The translations under genes and the position numbers were made by a program. 64,000 nucleotides of DNA from Roseibium sp. MMSF_3544 (GTDB taxonomy: Bacteria > Pseudomonadota > Alphaproteobacteria > Rhizobiales > Stappiaceae): positions 1 through 64,000 of the forward strand of contig NZ_JASHKA010000012.1 of NCBI RefSeq assembly GCF_030732845.1. The letters run 5' to 3'. The notes beneath the pieces are model-generated. The model had not been told where the DNA came from, did no database searches, and worked only from the letters and a program-made list of their open reading frames with translations. Of this stretch, positions 1-9,410 are shown piece after piece; the stretch's first letter is position 1, and each line of letters opens with the position of its first letter.

Positions 1-255
1 TGGCAGACCCGCCCTCCGGAGATCGGCCTGGCGCACGAACTGATCCACTCGCAGCACGCCGCCGATGGCGAGCTTGACATGACACAAGTGGACAATGACT
101 CTAAGCCGGACCCTTCCGATCCGACCAAAAACGCAAAGGTCATCAAGGAAGAAGCCAGGACTGTAGGAATTCCGCCCCATGACAACGAGCCCTACAGCGA
201 AAACAAGATCCGTGAAGAATGGGATCCTCCACAGCCCCACCGTGATTTCTATTAA
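1..255 (+). CDS. M91-like zinc metallopeptidase, C-terminal fragment
   Basis: This is the last 84 codons of a gene entering from the left edge, ending at TAA 253-255. Residues 9-17 of the visible part read GLAHELIHS. HELIH is an HExxH zinc-binding and catalytic motif of the form found in M91 (NleD-like) metallopeptidases, where the two His bind zinc and Glu activates water. The rest is a hydrophilic tail rich in Asp, Lys and Pro, ending HRDFY. The N-terminus and any secretion signal are outside the window, so only the peptidase class can be inferred. Its last 77 bases overlap the ATG-started form of the next gene in another frame. Confidence 0.6.
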   Translation, partial: WQTRPPEIGLAHELIHSQHAADGELDMTQVDNDSKPDPSDPTKNAKVIKEEARTVGIPPHDNEPYSENKIREEWDPPQPHRDFY

Positions 256-892
256 CCGGCGCAAATTCGCAGCAGGTCTGGCACTACTCGGCCTCACCGG
301 CGGCATGAAGGAAAAGGCGGCAGCAATGTCAGCAATCACCAATCAGAACAGCGACATGTCCTTGTCGGTTGCCACACGCGAAGACGACAAAACGCTCCAT
401 CTGACCTATCAGGTGACCAACACATCCGGCAGGACCCTTTACCTGTTCGATGTTCTGCACGGCGAGTTCGACGGATCGGTCTTTCCGTTGGTAGACGCCT
501 GCTATGCGACAATTGAGCAGGATCAGCTGGTTTTGAGCCGTCAGATCGTGCAAGTGCCCGGCAACATGCTTGTGGACGTGGAGAACATTCCGTTTGTAAC
601 GGCAATTCAATCCGGCTCCTCGATTGAAAAGACCGTCAAGCAGCCATTGCCGGTCTATCCTTGGACACCCTACACCGACCACGACACCATTCCCGAACCG
701 AAAGGGGTTCTTCAGTTGAACACCTGGTTCCGCCTTGGCTATTTTCTGGCCGCGCCAGGAACAGCTGAACTGCTTGAGGCCGTTCAGACGGATCAGGGCA
801 CTCGCCCGGCATTCAATCCATTCCCCTACGCCTCCCAGAAATTGATCATGGCCGGCCCTCTCGGCACGGTCGAGACATATGATATGGGCTAG
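179..892 (+). CDS. Tat-signal hypothetical protein
   Basis: No named family is recognised in this 237-residue protein. Residues 26-42 contain NRRKF followed by a hydrophobic stretch (AAGLALLGL), which resembles a twin-arginine signal, so export to the periplasm is likely. The mature part looks beta-rich with no cysteine cluster. The ATG at 179 has an AGGA about 10 bases upstream but overlaps the preceding gene by 77 bases. A GTG at 242 would start just before NRRKF and cut the overlap to 14 bases, but has no clear ribosome site. The tight arrangement with the M91-like gene suggests cotranscription. It converges with the DUF930 gene. Confidence 0.6.
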   Translation: MTTSPTAKTRSVKNGILHSPTVISINRRKFAAGLALLGLTGGMKEKAAAMSAITNQNSDMSLSVATREDDKTLHLTYQVTNTSGRTLYLFDVLHGEFDGSVFPLVDACYATIEQDQLVLSRQIVQVPGNMLVDVENIPFVTAIQSGSSIEKTVKQPLPVYPWTPYTDHDTIPEPKGVLQLNTWFRLGYFLAAPGTAELLEAVQTDQGTRPAFNPFPYASQKLIMAGPLGTVETYDMG

Positions 893-920
893 TTCATATC
901 CTCGTGGGCCCGGCCTACCG

Positions 921-2198
921 TCAGAACTGCGACAAACCACGCCGTAGCTGCTCGGATGGCGGCACTTCGGTGCCAATTCTGAAGCTGAAACGCTCCACCC
1001 GCGTCACGCCGCTGTCTGTTTCGCACCTGAAGTCCACGTTGAACCAGCGTCCAAGGCTGCGAAAGGCCGCGTTGCGGGGCTCAAGAACATTGCCGGAAAG
1101 CCCCCGGAATGAAGGCAGCAATTCAGGTGGAACAGCGCTGACCGCTGTCAGCTGAGCGCGCAATTCAGAGACGCACAGGCGATTGAGCCGCTCACCCGCC
1201 GGTATGCCGCGTAGGGCTGTTATGGAACGCTGCTCTTCGAGCGGGTTCCGGGTAAAGAGCTGCCGTGCGGGGATCAGATCGGACCGTCCCGCAGCTGGCG
1301 GCGCCGAAGCCGGTGGCGAAGATGGTTCGGGCCTGATCACCGGTTTTGGCGCGGGTGCAGCCGCCGTCACGATCGGCCCGACCGTCCCGAAGTCATCGGT
1401 CGAAATTTCATCCGCCTCTCCGACATCCACTTCCGCTTCGGTGCCCGCGTCCGTTTCGGTGGAAGGCTTGGCCTCAGGGGTCGGCAGAGAAGCTATTTCC
1501 GTATCACTGACCGGTCCTGCCAGCGGATCGACATCGTCAGCGGTCTCGATCCCGGTCTCCAGATCCTCGGAAGGTTCAGCGTCCGTTTCCGTCTCGGGTT
1601 CGGGTTCTGCCTCAGCTTCCGGTGCCGGTTCCGAAGTCTCTTCTGCCTCGGCTGTCTCCAGCGCATCGGTTTCCTGTACGTCTTCGGGAACATCGCTCTC
1701 CGGCGGCTCTGGCAAGTCTTCTTCGGCCACTTCCTCAAGCGGCTCTTCGACGGGCTCTTCTGCGCTTGCCGGCGGACCTGAATCTTCTTCGCCAAATTCT
1801 TCCACCGGCTCGAGCACGGTCACCGGGGGTGCGCTCTCAGCATCAGGAGCAGGTTCAGGCTCCGGCGTTGGCTCCTCGGTTTCTTCCTCTTCAGGTTCCG
1901 GCTCTTCCGGTTCCGGCTCTTCCGGTTCTGGCTCTTCCGGTTCTGGTTCTTCTGGCTCGGGCTCTTCTGGCTCGGGCTCTTCAGGGGCAGGCTCCTCCTC
2001 GACCGGTTCAACCGGTTCAGGAGCTTCAGCGATGATGATTTCGACGTCGATCGGTTCCTGGACAGGCTCTGCGACGTAGCCGGAAATCTCACCCAGAAAT
2101 ACGAGCCCCAAAAAGCCGTGCAGCACCAGGGAGGCGATCAATCCTCCCAGGAAATACCGTCTGTCTTCGGTCACCGTCTCGCTCATCGGACGGTTCAT
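921..2198 (-). CDS. TonB-like Glu/Pro-rich DUF930 protein
   Basis: The 425-residue protein has one membrane anchor near residues 17-35, a very acidic Glu/Pro low-complexity region including a pure PEEPE repeat (about residues 72-103), and a compact C-terminal domain of about 110 residues. That domain (from about PLEEQRSITALRG, with two Cys) matches what I know of DUF930. A short cytoplasmic N-terminus, one helix, an extended Pro-rich spacer and a small periplasmic domain is a TonB/TolA-like layout, but the last domain is not TonB_C, so an energy-transducing role is not established. The ATG at 2198 is preferred; ATG 2186 is also possible and the in-frame TTG at 2255 lacks support. Confidence 0.72.
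   Translation of the reverse strand: MNRPMSETVTEDRRYFLGGLIASLVLHGFLGLVFLGEISGYVAEPVQEPIDVEIIIAEAPEPVEPVEEEPAPEEPEPEEPEPEEPEPEEPEPEEPEPEEPEPEEEETEEPTPEPEPAPDAESAPPVTVLEPVEEFGEEDSGPPASAEEPVEEPLEEVAEEDLPEPPESDVPEDVQETDALETAEAEETSEPAPEAEAEPEPETETDAEPSEDLETGIETADDVDPLAGPVSDTEIASLPTPEAKPSTETDAGTEAEVDVGEADEISTDDFGTVGPIVTAAAPAPKPVIRPEPSSPPASAPPAAGRSDLIPARQLFTRNPLEEQRSITALRGIPAGERLNRLCVSELRAQLTAVSAVPPELLPSFRGLSGNVLEPRNAAFRSLGRWFNVDFRCETDSGVTRVERFSFRIGTEVPPSEQLRRGLSQF
1890..1985 (-). repeat. In-gene 15-bp repeat coding PEEPE units
   Basis: Six or so imperfect 15-base units (plus-strand form close to ggctcttccggttct) encode consecutive PEEPE blocks in the DUF930 protein. Such in-frame repeats can change copy number by slippage and so alter the length of the periplasmic spacer. 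On the plus strand the same repeat creates a long Ser/Gly-rich reading frame that is not a gene. Confidence 0.75.
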
Positions 2199-2270
2199 AT
2201 CGTCGATTATGGCCAAAAACGTGCCCTTGAGCGGATTGCGGCGATCAACTTGCAATCAGGTGTTTCAGCA

Positions 2271-2298
2271 AAAAACCCGGCATTGCGGCCGGGTTTTT
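2271..2298 (-). terminator. rpoD intrinsic terminator
   Basis: A perfect 6-bp GC stem (cccggc 2276-2281, gccggg 2288-2293) with a 6-base loop is flanked by five A on one side and five T on the other. It lies about 30 bases past the rpoD stop and about 70 bases upstream of the DUF930 gene start. The flanks make it able to act in both directions. Confidence 0.8.
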
Positions 2299-2326
2299 CA
2301 AGATTTCCGTCACATTTGCCTGCGTC

Positions 2327-4321
2327 TTAGCTGTCCAGGAACGACCGCAGCTTGCGCGACCGGCTCGGGTGCTTCAGCTTTCTGAGCGCCTTTGCCTCGA
2401 TCTGGCGAATGCGCTCGCGCGTGACAGAGAACTGCTGGCCGACCTCTTCCAGCGTATGGTCGGTGTTCATGCCGATGCCAAAACGCATACGAAGAACGCG
2501 TTCCTCGCGCGGCGTCAGAGATGCCAATACTCGTGTCGTGGTTTCACGCAGGTTCGACTGGATCGCTGCATCGATTGGCAGAACCGCGTTCTTGTCCTCG
2601 ATGAAATCGCCGAGGTGGGAGTCTTCCTCGTCGCCGATCGGCGTTTCGAGCGAGATCGGTTCCTTGGCAATCTTCAGGACCTTGCGGACCTTTTCCAGCG
2701 GCATTTGCAGCTTCTCTGCCAGCTCTTCCGGGGTCGGCTCACGGCCGATCTCGTGCAGCATCTGCCGGGAGGTCCGCACGATCTTGTTGATCGTCTCGAT
2801 CATGTGGACCGGAATACGAATGGTGCGGGCCTGGTCGGCGATCGACCGGGTGATCGCCTGCCGGATCCACCATGTCGCGTATGTCGAGAATTTGTAGCCG
2901 CGCCGGTATTCGAACTTATCGACCGCCTTCATCAGGCCGATATTGCCTTCCTGAATAAGATCCAGGAACTGCAGACCGCGGTTGGTGTATTTTTTCGCAA
3001 TCGAAATCACGAGACGCAGGTTCGCCTCGACCATTTCCTTCTTGGCGATGCGCGCTTCGCGCTCGCCCTTCTGCACCATCGCAACGATGCGGCGAAACTC
3101 TGTGATTTCCAGACCGGTTTCCGTCGCCAGCGTTTGGATTTCCTGACGCAGCTCGCGCACGGTTTCCTTTTCCTTGGCGATGAAGTTTTTCCAGCCACGG
3201 GTGGAGAGATTCGCGACCTTGCGCAGCCAGTTCGGATCCAGCTCCGCACCCTGATACTGCTTCAGGAAGTCCGTGCGGTCGACGTTGTAGCTGTCGGCAA
3301 GGCGCAGGAGACGGCCCTCGTAACCCATCAGGCGCTTGTTGATGTCGTAGAGCTGCGCGACCAGGGCATCGATACGATTCTGGTTTAGCGACAGGCTCTT
3401 CACATCAACGATGATGTCTTCCTTCAGCTTCTTGTAGCGCCGCTCCTGGCTTGGAGACAGGGTCTTGTTGGCCAGCTTGTTTTCAACCAGCTGGTCCTGC
3501 AGACGGCGAAGCTTCTTGTAGTTGTCGGCGATGTTGTCGAACGTTTCCAGGACGCCGGGCTTCAGTTCGGCTTCCATTGCGGACAGCGAAACGTTGGACT
3601 CAAACTCGTCGTCGTCCTCTTCGCTTTCCCCTTCGCCCTCTTCGTTTTCCGTGTCTTCGGAAACGCCGCTCTCGGACTTTTCTTCCGTCTTTTCCGCGGG
3701 CGCAACATCATCGTTGGCAACGGCGGGCCCTGCCTTGGCGTCCGGGCCGGCATAGGTCGCTTCCAGGTCAATAATGTCACGCAGAAGAACCTGCGCTTCA
3801 TTCAGCTCGTCACGCCAGATGATGATCGCCTGGAAGGTCAGCGGGCTTTCGCACAGACCCGCAATCATGGCTTCACGACCGGCTTCGATACGCTTTGCGA
3901 TCGCGATTTCGCCTTCGCGGGACAAAAGCTCAACCGAGCCCATTTCACGAAGATACATGCGAACCGGATCGTCGGTCCGGTCTGCCGGCTCTTTCGTGTT
4001 GGTGGTCTTTGCCACCGCAGTCGTCGTGGTTGTCGTCAGCTCACCGCCATCGACTTCTTCCGGCCCGTCTTCAGCCTCGTCGGAATCGATAACGTTGATG
4101 CCCATATCGGAAAGCATGGACATGGTGTCTTCGATCTTTTCCGATGACACCTGCTCGGAGGGCAAAACTTCGTTTAGCTCATCATAGGTGACATAGCCGC
4201 GTTTCTTGGCGGCTTTGATCATCTTTTTGACTGCGGCATCCGACAGGTCCAGCAGCGGGCCGTCCGGGCCATCCGTGGGTGCTTCCTGCGTGTCTTCAGC
4301 TTGCGTCGCTTTGGCTACCAT
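2327..4321 (-). CDS. rpoD: RNA polymerase primary sigma factor RpoD
   Basis: Housekeeping sigma-70 factor that directs RNA polymerase to most promoters. The protein is 664 residues. It has an N-terminal sigma 1.1-like region ([20 protein letters not shown]), region 1.2 ([21 protein letters not shown] begins it), an acidic non-essential insert, region 2 ([30 protein letters not shown]), region 3, and region 4 ending in the helix-turn-helix ([20 protein letters not shown]). The ATG at 4321 is chosen because GGAG lies 8 bases upstream; an in-frame TTG at 4423 would add 34 atypical residues. It sits downstream of dnaG on the same strand, as in the classical macromolecular synthesis order, but about 500 bases apart, so it probably has its own promoter. 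Confidence 0.97.
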   Translation of the reverse strand: MVAKATQAEDTQEAPTDGPDGPLLDLSDAAVKKMIKAAKKRGYVTYDELNEVLPSEQVSSEKIEDTMSMLSDMGINVIDSDEAEDGPEEVDGGELTTTTTTAVAKTTNTKEPADRTDDPVRMYLREMGSVELLSREGEIAIAKRIEAGREAMIAGLCESPLTFQAIIIWRDELNEAQVLLRDIIDLEATYAGPDAKAGPAVANDDVAPAEKTEEKSESGVSEDTENEEGEGESEEDDDEFESNVSLSAMEAELKPGVLETFDNIADNYKKLRRLQDQLVENKLANKTLSPSQERRYKKLKEDIIVDVKSLSLNQNRIDALVAQLYDINKRLMGYEGRLLRLADSYNVDRTDFLKQYQGAELDPNWLRKVANLSTRGWKNFIAKEKETVRELRQEIQTLATETGLEITEFRRIVAMVQKGEREARIAKKEMVEANLRLVISIAKKYTNRGLQFLDLIQEGNIGLMKAVDKFEYRRGYKFSTYATWWIRQAITRSIADQARTIRIPVHMIETINKIVRTSRQMLHEIGREPTPEELAEKLQMPLEKVRKVLKIAKEPISLETPIGDEEDSHLGDFIEDKNAVLPIDAAIQSNLRETTTRVLASLTPREERVLRMRFGIGMNTDHTLEEVGQQFSVTRERIRQIEAKALRKLKHPSRSRKLRSFLDS

Positions 4322-4826
4322 ATCGTGCTCCAGTTCGCGGCCGGGGTGGCCGCGCAGCGCCCTTACTTTGGCTTCAAACCAGTCTTCTTTCAGCGCGCCG
4401 GCAGTCCCTGCGGCCGCGTCCAAAAGAATCGATGTGGATAGGTTTGTAAGCCGTGTCCCTTAAGTCCCAATTAACCGTGGCGTTTTCGACATTGACGGGT
4501 ATTAGCATCAACGAAGCACACGGCCTTTCAATTTGGCGCTCGCGGTTGCGGGCACCGTCTCGGTGTTCAAACGGGTTTGCAGCCTTTTGTTCAGACTATT
4601 TGCCGCGCGCTGGCTCTGTAAGCTGCGGCACTTGAGGGCTGCAAAAGTTCTATTTAGCTCGGCGCGCACGATTCGCAAGTGTGATTCGTCATCAGTCAAT
4701 TGGAAAATGCATTTTTTGTGGCCTCACACACGCTTAGAGCCATCTTTTTGCAAATCTGAGCGTCCGGACGAGCCCTGTTCGAGGACCCGAACACAACTGA
4801 TCTGGAGTTCCGGATACCGTGTACTG
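4322..4826. other. Intergenic gap between dnaG and rpoD
   Basis: About 505 bases separate the end of dnaG from the rpoD start. I see no convincing gene; a 63-codon minus-strand frame (4508-4699) has no family signal or good ribosome site. The length suggests rpoD promoters, perhaps including a stress-responsive one, but I could not identify a clean -35/-10 pair by eye. Confidence 0.5.
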
Positions 4827-6755
4827 TTACTGCGCTGCAGCCACCGGTGGTGCAGTTCTGATCTTCTTGGCCCGTTCCGCGAGATTGGCTTCTTCACGTG
4901 CGCATTCTTCGCGGCGGCGGCTCAGATCCTGCGTCAGAGCCTGAATGCGCATCCAGGATTGCTCGTCGAGCTCTTCCCCTGCATCTGAAAACTCGTCATT
5001 CAATTCTGTCTCCAGGGCGTTCAGTTCCAGGAGATCGAGAAAATGAAGAAATGCCGCTTCGACGAAATCCTCGGGGGGATTGGTTTTCAAGAGCGGAAAG
5101 CGGTGGTTCAAAGCAGAAAACTCGGCTCTGCCCTGTTCCTGCAAACCGATCGTCTCCATCATCATCTCGTCCATGATGTCACGCATCGGCTCGTCGAATG
5201 ATCTGGTCAGATCCGCAACAGGTGTTGCTTCCAGATCGTCCACAATTCGGCAAAGGACATCGCGAAGCTGCATGTGCTGTTCGTTCGTGAACGGCAGACC
5301 CGTCAGGCGCTCGAAATTCCGGTCCAGCAGATGCGGATAGCGCATGCAAAGCCCAAGAACCAGGCGTTCGGTTCCGAAATCGTTGCTCGCCGCGACACGC
5401 TCGCGCGCAATCCCAAGTCCGGCCGATGCATCCGCCTGTTTTTTGCCGTCACGCCGCGAGTGGCGGGCCTGTTCAAAGAACAGATTGGAGAGCTTGAATT
5501 TCAGGTCGAGCTGATAGCGCCGGCGGACACGTTCGTCCCGGATCGTCGCAATCAGGTCGTCAAACCGTTTTTCAAGTGCGGCCTTGCGCTCAGGCGTATC
5601 AATACGGGAAACGGAGATTTCGCGTTCCCACACGGCATCGAAAAGAGCCTGCGCCTTGCCGACTTCCTGCCGGAACCCGTCGAGCCCGCGCAACTTGACC
5701 AGATCGTCGGGGTCCATGCCATCAGGCAAAAAGCAGAACTGAAACGAGTAACCGCTTTTCAGAACCGGAAAGATCCGGTCGATCGCCCGGTGGGCCGCCG
5801 ACACGCCGGCAACATCGCCGTCGAAACAGATCACGGGTTCAGGGGCAAACTTCCATAACCGAACCACCTGGTCCTCGGTAAAGGCCGTCCCGAGAGAGGC
5901 CACCACATGGCGGATCCCGGCCTGCCAAAGCGCAATGGCATCCAGATATCCCTCCACAACGACGGCTTCCCCGGCCTTGAACGCCGGTTCGCGCGCACGG
6001 TGGGCGTTGAACAGCATGACCCCTTTGTGAAACAGCGGCGTTTCCGGCGAGTTCAGATATTTCGGCTGACCGTCGGGCAAAAGCGTCCGGCCACCGAAGG
6101 CAACCACCCTGCCCCTGTCGTCCTGGATCGGGATCATCAATCGACCCCGGAAGCGATCGTAACCAGGTCGCCCGTCGTCAGGCTTGATCACGAGGCCGGC
6201 TTCCACCATCGCTGCTTCCGGGATCTCCCTGGCCTCAAGATAGGATTTCAGGGCGTTGCGGCTGTCGGGTGCAAAGCCGAAGCGGAACTCTCTTAAAGTT
6301 TCCGGCGCAAGGCCGCGCTTCGCCGTGTATTCGCGCGCGCCGGCCCCTCTCGGACCGGAATACTCGGTTTGAAAGAACTGTGCCGCCATCTCGCAAATGT
6401 CGGCGAGACCCGCCCGTTTTTTCTCCCGTTTGGCGGCTTGTGGATCTGGGGCAGGCAAGGCGACGCCTGCCTGCTCGGCAAGCCGCTCGACAGATTCCGG
6501 AAAACTCAGTCCCTCTGTCTCGCACAGAAACGTAAAGTGATCACCGGACGCACCGCAGCCAAAACACTTGTAGCGGTTTCGCCGGTCATCGACGTGAAAA
6601 CTCGGGGTGTTTTCCTGATGGAAGGGGCAGCAGGCCCAGTAGTCGCCCTTGCCCGGCTGGGTCTTGCGGCGATCCCACGTGACCCGGCGTGCGACAATGT
6701 CCGACAGCGTCAGCCGGGTGCGGATTTCATCGAGAAGGCGCGGTTCGAAACGCAT
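4827..6755 (-). CDS. dnaG: DNA primase DnaG
   Basis: Synthesises RNA primers for chromosome replication together with the DnaB helicase. The 642-residue protein has the N-terminal CHC2 zinc finger (Cys43, His46, Cys64, Cys67). The catalytic TOPRIM core follows, with the acidic residues Glu268 (VVVEGYLDA) and Asp311/Asp313 (CFDGDVAG). A less conserved C-terminal DnaB-interacting domain of about 200 residues completes it. The length is normal for the family. It starts at ATG 6755 with a weak ribosome site and lies between the YqeY-type gene and rpoD, all on the minus strand. Confidence 0.97.
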   Translation of the reverse strand: MRFEPRLLDEIRTRLTLSDIVARRVTWDRRKTQPGKGDYWACCPFHQENTPSFHVDDRRNRYKCFGCGASGDHFTFLCETEGLSFPESVERLAEQAGVALPAPDPQAAKREKKRAGLADICEMAAQFFQTEYSGPRGAGAREYTAKRGLAPETLREFRFGFAPDSRNALKSYLEAREIPEAAMVEAGLVIKPDDGRPGYDRFRGRLMIPIQDDRGRVVAFGGRTLLPDGQPKYLNSPETPLFHKGVMLFNAHRAREPAFKAGEAVVVEGYLDAIALWQAGIRHVVASLGTAFTEDQVVRLWKFAPEPVICFDGDVAGVSAAHRAIDRIFPVLKSGYSFQFCFLPDGMDPDDLVKLRGLDGFRQEVGKAQALFDAVWEREISVSRIDTPERKAALEKRFDDLIATIRDERVRRRYQLDLKFKLSNLFFEQARHSRRDGKKQADASAGLGIARERVAASNDFGTERLVLGLCMRYPHLLDRNFERLTGLPFTNEQHMQLRDVLCRIVDDLEATPVADLTRSFDEPMRDIMDEMMMETIGLQEQGRAEFSALNHRFPLLKTNPPEDFVEAAFLHFLDLLELNALETELNDEFSDAGEELDEQSWMRIQALTQDLSRRREECAREEANLAERAKKIRTAPPVAAAQ

Positions 6756-6930
6756 GTGACGGACGGACGATCTTTATGTGTTCCATGAACGGCGGGCGAC
6801 CACATCGATGTCCGCCCGGTAGCCCTGCAAAATAGTGCGTCTTTTGCCGCCGCGCCAGAGGAACGTGGACAGCAAGAGCCGACTTTCGACGACCTGTTGA
6901 TAGAGTTGGAGTGCCCAGCCTAGATTCCGG

Positions 6931-7449
6931 CTAGCCTTGCGTGTCCTCAACCCCGCCTTGCGGCGCGTGACCGTTGCCGTTGCCGTTTGTGCGCAACATG
7001 TCCTTGACCACGCAGGACGCCTGAACGAAATCCATTTTTCCGGGATACCGGCTTTTCAGCTCGTTCATGCAGCGTCCGATATCGCGCAGACCATGGGCGT
7101 CGATATCCTTTACGGTTTCCTCGCAAAGGGCCCGCATTTCGTCTTCGCTGAGCTGGGCCGGCAGAAACTCTCGAATGATGTCCTGTTCGACACGTTCCTG
7201 CTCAACAAGATCAAGCTGGCCGCCCGTTTCGAACTCCTCCGCTGAGACCTCTCTCTGGCGGATCATTTTCTGCAGGATCTCAATGACGTCGTGGTCGTCG
7301 ACACCGTCCTTGCCGCTTTCACGGGCAGCGATTTCCCGGTCTTTGACTGCCGTCTGGATCAGGCGCAGCGTTGCGCACCTGCGTTTGTCGCCCTGTTCCT
7401 GAGCTGTTTTCAGCGCAGCGTTGATTCTTTCGCGCAAGTCGTCGCGCAT
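6931..7449 (-). CDS. GatB/YqeY domain protein
   Basis: The 172-residue protein matches the stand-alone YqeY family: an N-terminal helical part (MRDDLRERINAALKTAQ, RLIQTAVKDREIAAR) and a second helical half around FLPAQLSEDEMRAL, similar to the tRNA-contacting tail of amidotransferase subunit GatB. Its exact function is not settled. The ATG at 7449 has an AGGGTGA ribosome site just upstream. In many alphaproteobacteria this gene sits directly upstream of dnaG, as here (175-base gap). The C-terminal end (NGNGNGHAPQGGVEDTQG) is a short flexible tail. Confidence 0.9.
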   Translation of the reverse strand: MRDDLRERINAALKTAQEQGDKRRCATLRLIQTAVKDREIAARESGKDGVDDHDVIEILQKMIRQREVSAEEFETGGQLDLVEQERVEQDIIREFLPAQLSEDEMRALCEETVKDIDAHGLRDIGRCMNELKSRYPGKMDFVQASCVVKDMLRTNGNGNGHAPQGGVEDTQG

Positions 7450-7555
7450 GGTTCACCCTACCCCTGCCGTACTGAGCCCGCGGGCGCTTCGGCGCCCTTC
7501 CACACTTCTCAGTCAAGCTATTGAATTTGAACGATTTTTTTTCAAAGGATCAATA

Positions 7556-7584
7556 TTGACGATCCTTGCCGCTTCCCATAGAGT
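7556..7584 (+). promoter_or_regulatory. Probable carA promoter
   Basis: TTGACG at 7556-7561 is followed after exactly 17 bases by TAGAGT at 7579-7584, a good sigma-70 pair. It would give a leader of about 95 bases before the carA ATG. It lies in the divergent space between the YqeY-type gene and carA. Confidence 0.55.
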
Positions 7585-7683
7585 CCCGCGCTTGATGCAG
7601 ACGGCCACTTGCAGGTGCTCTCACCTGCCCCGGACGCCTATCCTGCAGCGCATGATGTCACCAACAGACTCTGGATACAAGAC

Positions 7684-8865
7684 ATGACGACTGCAGACGC
7701 ATGGTCTGAGACCCCGGCGACAGCCCTGCTCGTTCTCTCCGACGGCAGCATTATCGAAGGTCAGGGCCTTGGGGCAACCGGCCAAGCCGTTGGTGAGATT
7801 TGCTTTAATACCGCGATGACAGGGTATCAGGAAATTTTGACGGACCCGTCCTATTCCGGTCAGATTATCACCTTCACCTTTCCACATATCGGCAATGTCG
7901 GCACGAATGATGAGGATATCGAGACTGTCAACATGGCCGCCGACAGCGGCATTCGCGGCGTCGTTCTGGCGGCCCCTATCACCGATCCGTCCAATTATCG
8001 TGCTGCAAAACATCTCGATGCCTGGCTGAAAAACCGCAACTTGATCGGCATCTGCGGGGTCGATACGCGTGCGCTGACGGCCCTGATCCGGGAAAAGGGC
8101 GTCCCCAACGGTGTCATCGCACATGCCGCCGACGGACAGTTCGACCTGGAAAGCCTGAAGACGGCCGCCGCCAACTGGCCCGGTCTTGTGGGAATGGATC
8201 TGGCCAAAGATGCCTCGACCACTCAGTCACACCGATGGTCTCAGACCACCTGGAAGTGGCACGAGGGTTATGGAGAGTCCGACACTGCCCGTTTCAAGGT
8301 CGTGGCCATCGACTTCGGCATCAAGAGGAACATTTTGCGTCTGCTGAAAGAGGCAGGTTGCGAAGTGATCGTCTTGCCGGCAACAGCAAGCGCTGAAGAA
8401 GTCCTTTCGCATGAACCCGACGGTGTATTCCTGTCGAACGGACCGGGAGACCCCGCGGCGACCGGCGAATACTCTGTCGGCATGATCAGGAATGTCGTCG
8501 ACAAGGGCATACCGGTATTTGGAATTTGCCTGGGACACCAGATGCTGGCGCTTGCCCTTGGAGGCAACACGATCAAGATGCACCAGGGCCATCACGGCGC
8601 CAATCACCCCGTCTTCGATCATACGACCGGCAAGGTTGAAATCACGTCGATGAATCATGGCTTTGCGGTCGATGCTGACAGTCTGCCGGACAATGTCGAG
8701 CAGACCCATGTCTCGCTGTTCGACGGATCCAATTGCGGGCTTGCGATGAAGGACAAACCTGTCTTTTCGGTCCAGTACCACCCGGAGGCCTCGCCCGGCC
8801 CGCGCGACAGCCACTACCTGTTTCAGCGCTTTACCGACCTTATGCAATCATCGAAAGCGGCCTGA
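7684..8865 (+). CDS. carA: Carbamoyl-phosphate synthase small subunit
   Basis: Glutaminase subunit that supplies ammonia to CarB for carbamoyl phosphate, feeding pyrimidine and arginine synthesis. The 393-residue protein has the CPSase small-chain domain (GSIIEGQGLG, FNTAMTGYQEILTDPSY) and a class I glutamine amidotransferase domain with nucleophile Cys282 (FGICLGHQM) and the His366/Glu368 pair (YHPEASPGP). The ATG at 7684 is used; 25 extra in-frame residues upstream look untranslated. carB lies 2 kb downstream rather than adjacent. A strong terminator follows. Confidence 0.97.
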   Translation: MTTADAWSETPATALLVLSDGSIIEGQGLGATGQAVGEICFNTAMTGYQEILTDPSYSGQIITFTFPHIGNVGTNDEDIETVNMAADSGIRGVVLAAPITDPSNYRAAKHLDAWLKNRNLIGICGVDTRALTALIREKGVPNGVIAHAADGQFDLESLKTAAANWPGLVGMDLAKDASTTQSHRWSQTTWKWHEGYGESDTARFKVVAIDFGIKRNILRLLKEAGCEVIVLPATASAEEVLSHEPDGVFLSNGPGDPAATGEYSVGMIRNVVDKGIPVFGICLGHQMLALALGGNTIKMHQGHHGANHPVFDHTTGKVEITSMNHGFAVDADSLPDNVEQTHVSLFDGSNCGLAMKDKPVFSVQYHPEASPGPRDSHYLFQRFTDLMQSSKAA

Positions 8866-8923
8866 ACCGTCACGTCCGCTTGGGGAGCGTCTTCGTGACG
8901 ACCGGAACGGCAAAAACCGAAAG

Positions 8924-8953
8924 CCCCGGCACACTTGTGTGTACCGGGGTTTT
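8924..8953 (+). terminator. carA terminator
   Basis: A stem of ccccgg (8924-8929) with ccgggg (8944-8949), extended inside by cacac/gtgtg-like pairing, is followed by TTTT. An A-run on the left (8912-8916) means it may also stop transcription from the convergent MerR gene. Confidence 0.8.
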
Positions 8954-8972
8954 GCTATTCAAAGCGTGACAG

Positions 8973-9410
8973 TTAAGCAATCAGCTCGTCAAAAGCTGTG
9001 AGAACCTGGTCTACCTCGGCAATCTGCTCGTCGAGCATTTCTTTCTGCTCAATGAGGATCTCTTGCTGTCCACGGCAGATTTCCTGAAGTTCCTTGAACT
9101 GGTCCTGCTTGTCGGAGCTGCCTTCGACCAGTTTGATGACCCTTCTGATTTCAGCAAGTGTCAGTCCGATCTTCTTCGCCTGAAGAATGACACGCATCCG
9201 CGAGACATCGCGCGTGCCGTAAAAGCGGCGGGCACCCTTACGTACAGGATTGAGGAGTCCTTTTTCTTCATAGAAGCGCAGCGTGCGGAGCGTCACATTG
9301 AAACGCTCAGACATTTCGGAAATCGCGAGGGCACGATCATCCAGCACCACGTCCTGTCCCGGACCAGCGATGTCCGGAACAACGACCATTTTGGTTGCGA
9401 CATTGTTCAT
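8973..9410 (-). CDS. MerR-family transcriptional regulator
   Basis: The 145-residue protein has an N-terminal winged helix typical of MerR (ISEMSERFNVTLRTLRFYEE) at about residues 29-48, the wing (GARRFYGTRDVSRMRVI), then a long helix that should form the antiparallel dimer coiled coil (residues about 95-140). There are no conserved metal-binding cysteines at the C-terminus, so it is not an obvious metal sensor. The target is unknown. It starts at ATG 9410 next to the AT-rich gap and converges on carA. MerR proteins activate promoters with over-long spacers, but I did not find such a site close by. Confidence 0.88.
   Translation of the reverse strand: MNNVATKMVVVPDIAGPGQDVVLDDRALAISEMSERFNVTLRTLRFYEEKGLLNPVRKGARRFYGTRDVSRMRVILQAKKIGLTLAEIRRVIKLVEGSSDKQDQFKELQEICRGQQEILIEQKEMLDEQIAEVDQVLTAFDELIA

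Noticed and set aside
1183..2079. Long plus-strand Ser/Gly-rich open frame
   Set aside because: It is the reverse reading of the Glu/Pro repeats in the DUF930 gene, with no start site or domain.
4508..4699. 63-codon minus-strand frame in the dnaG-rpoD gap
   Set aside because: No ribosome site, no family signal, atypical composition.
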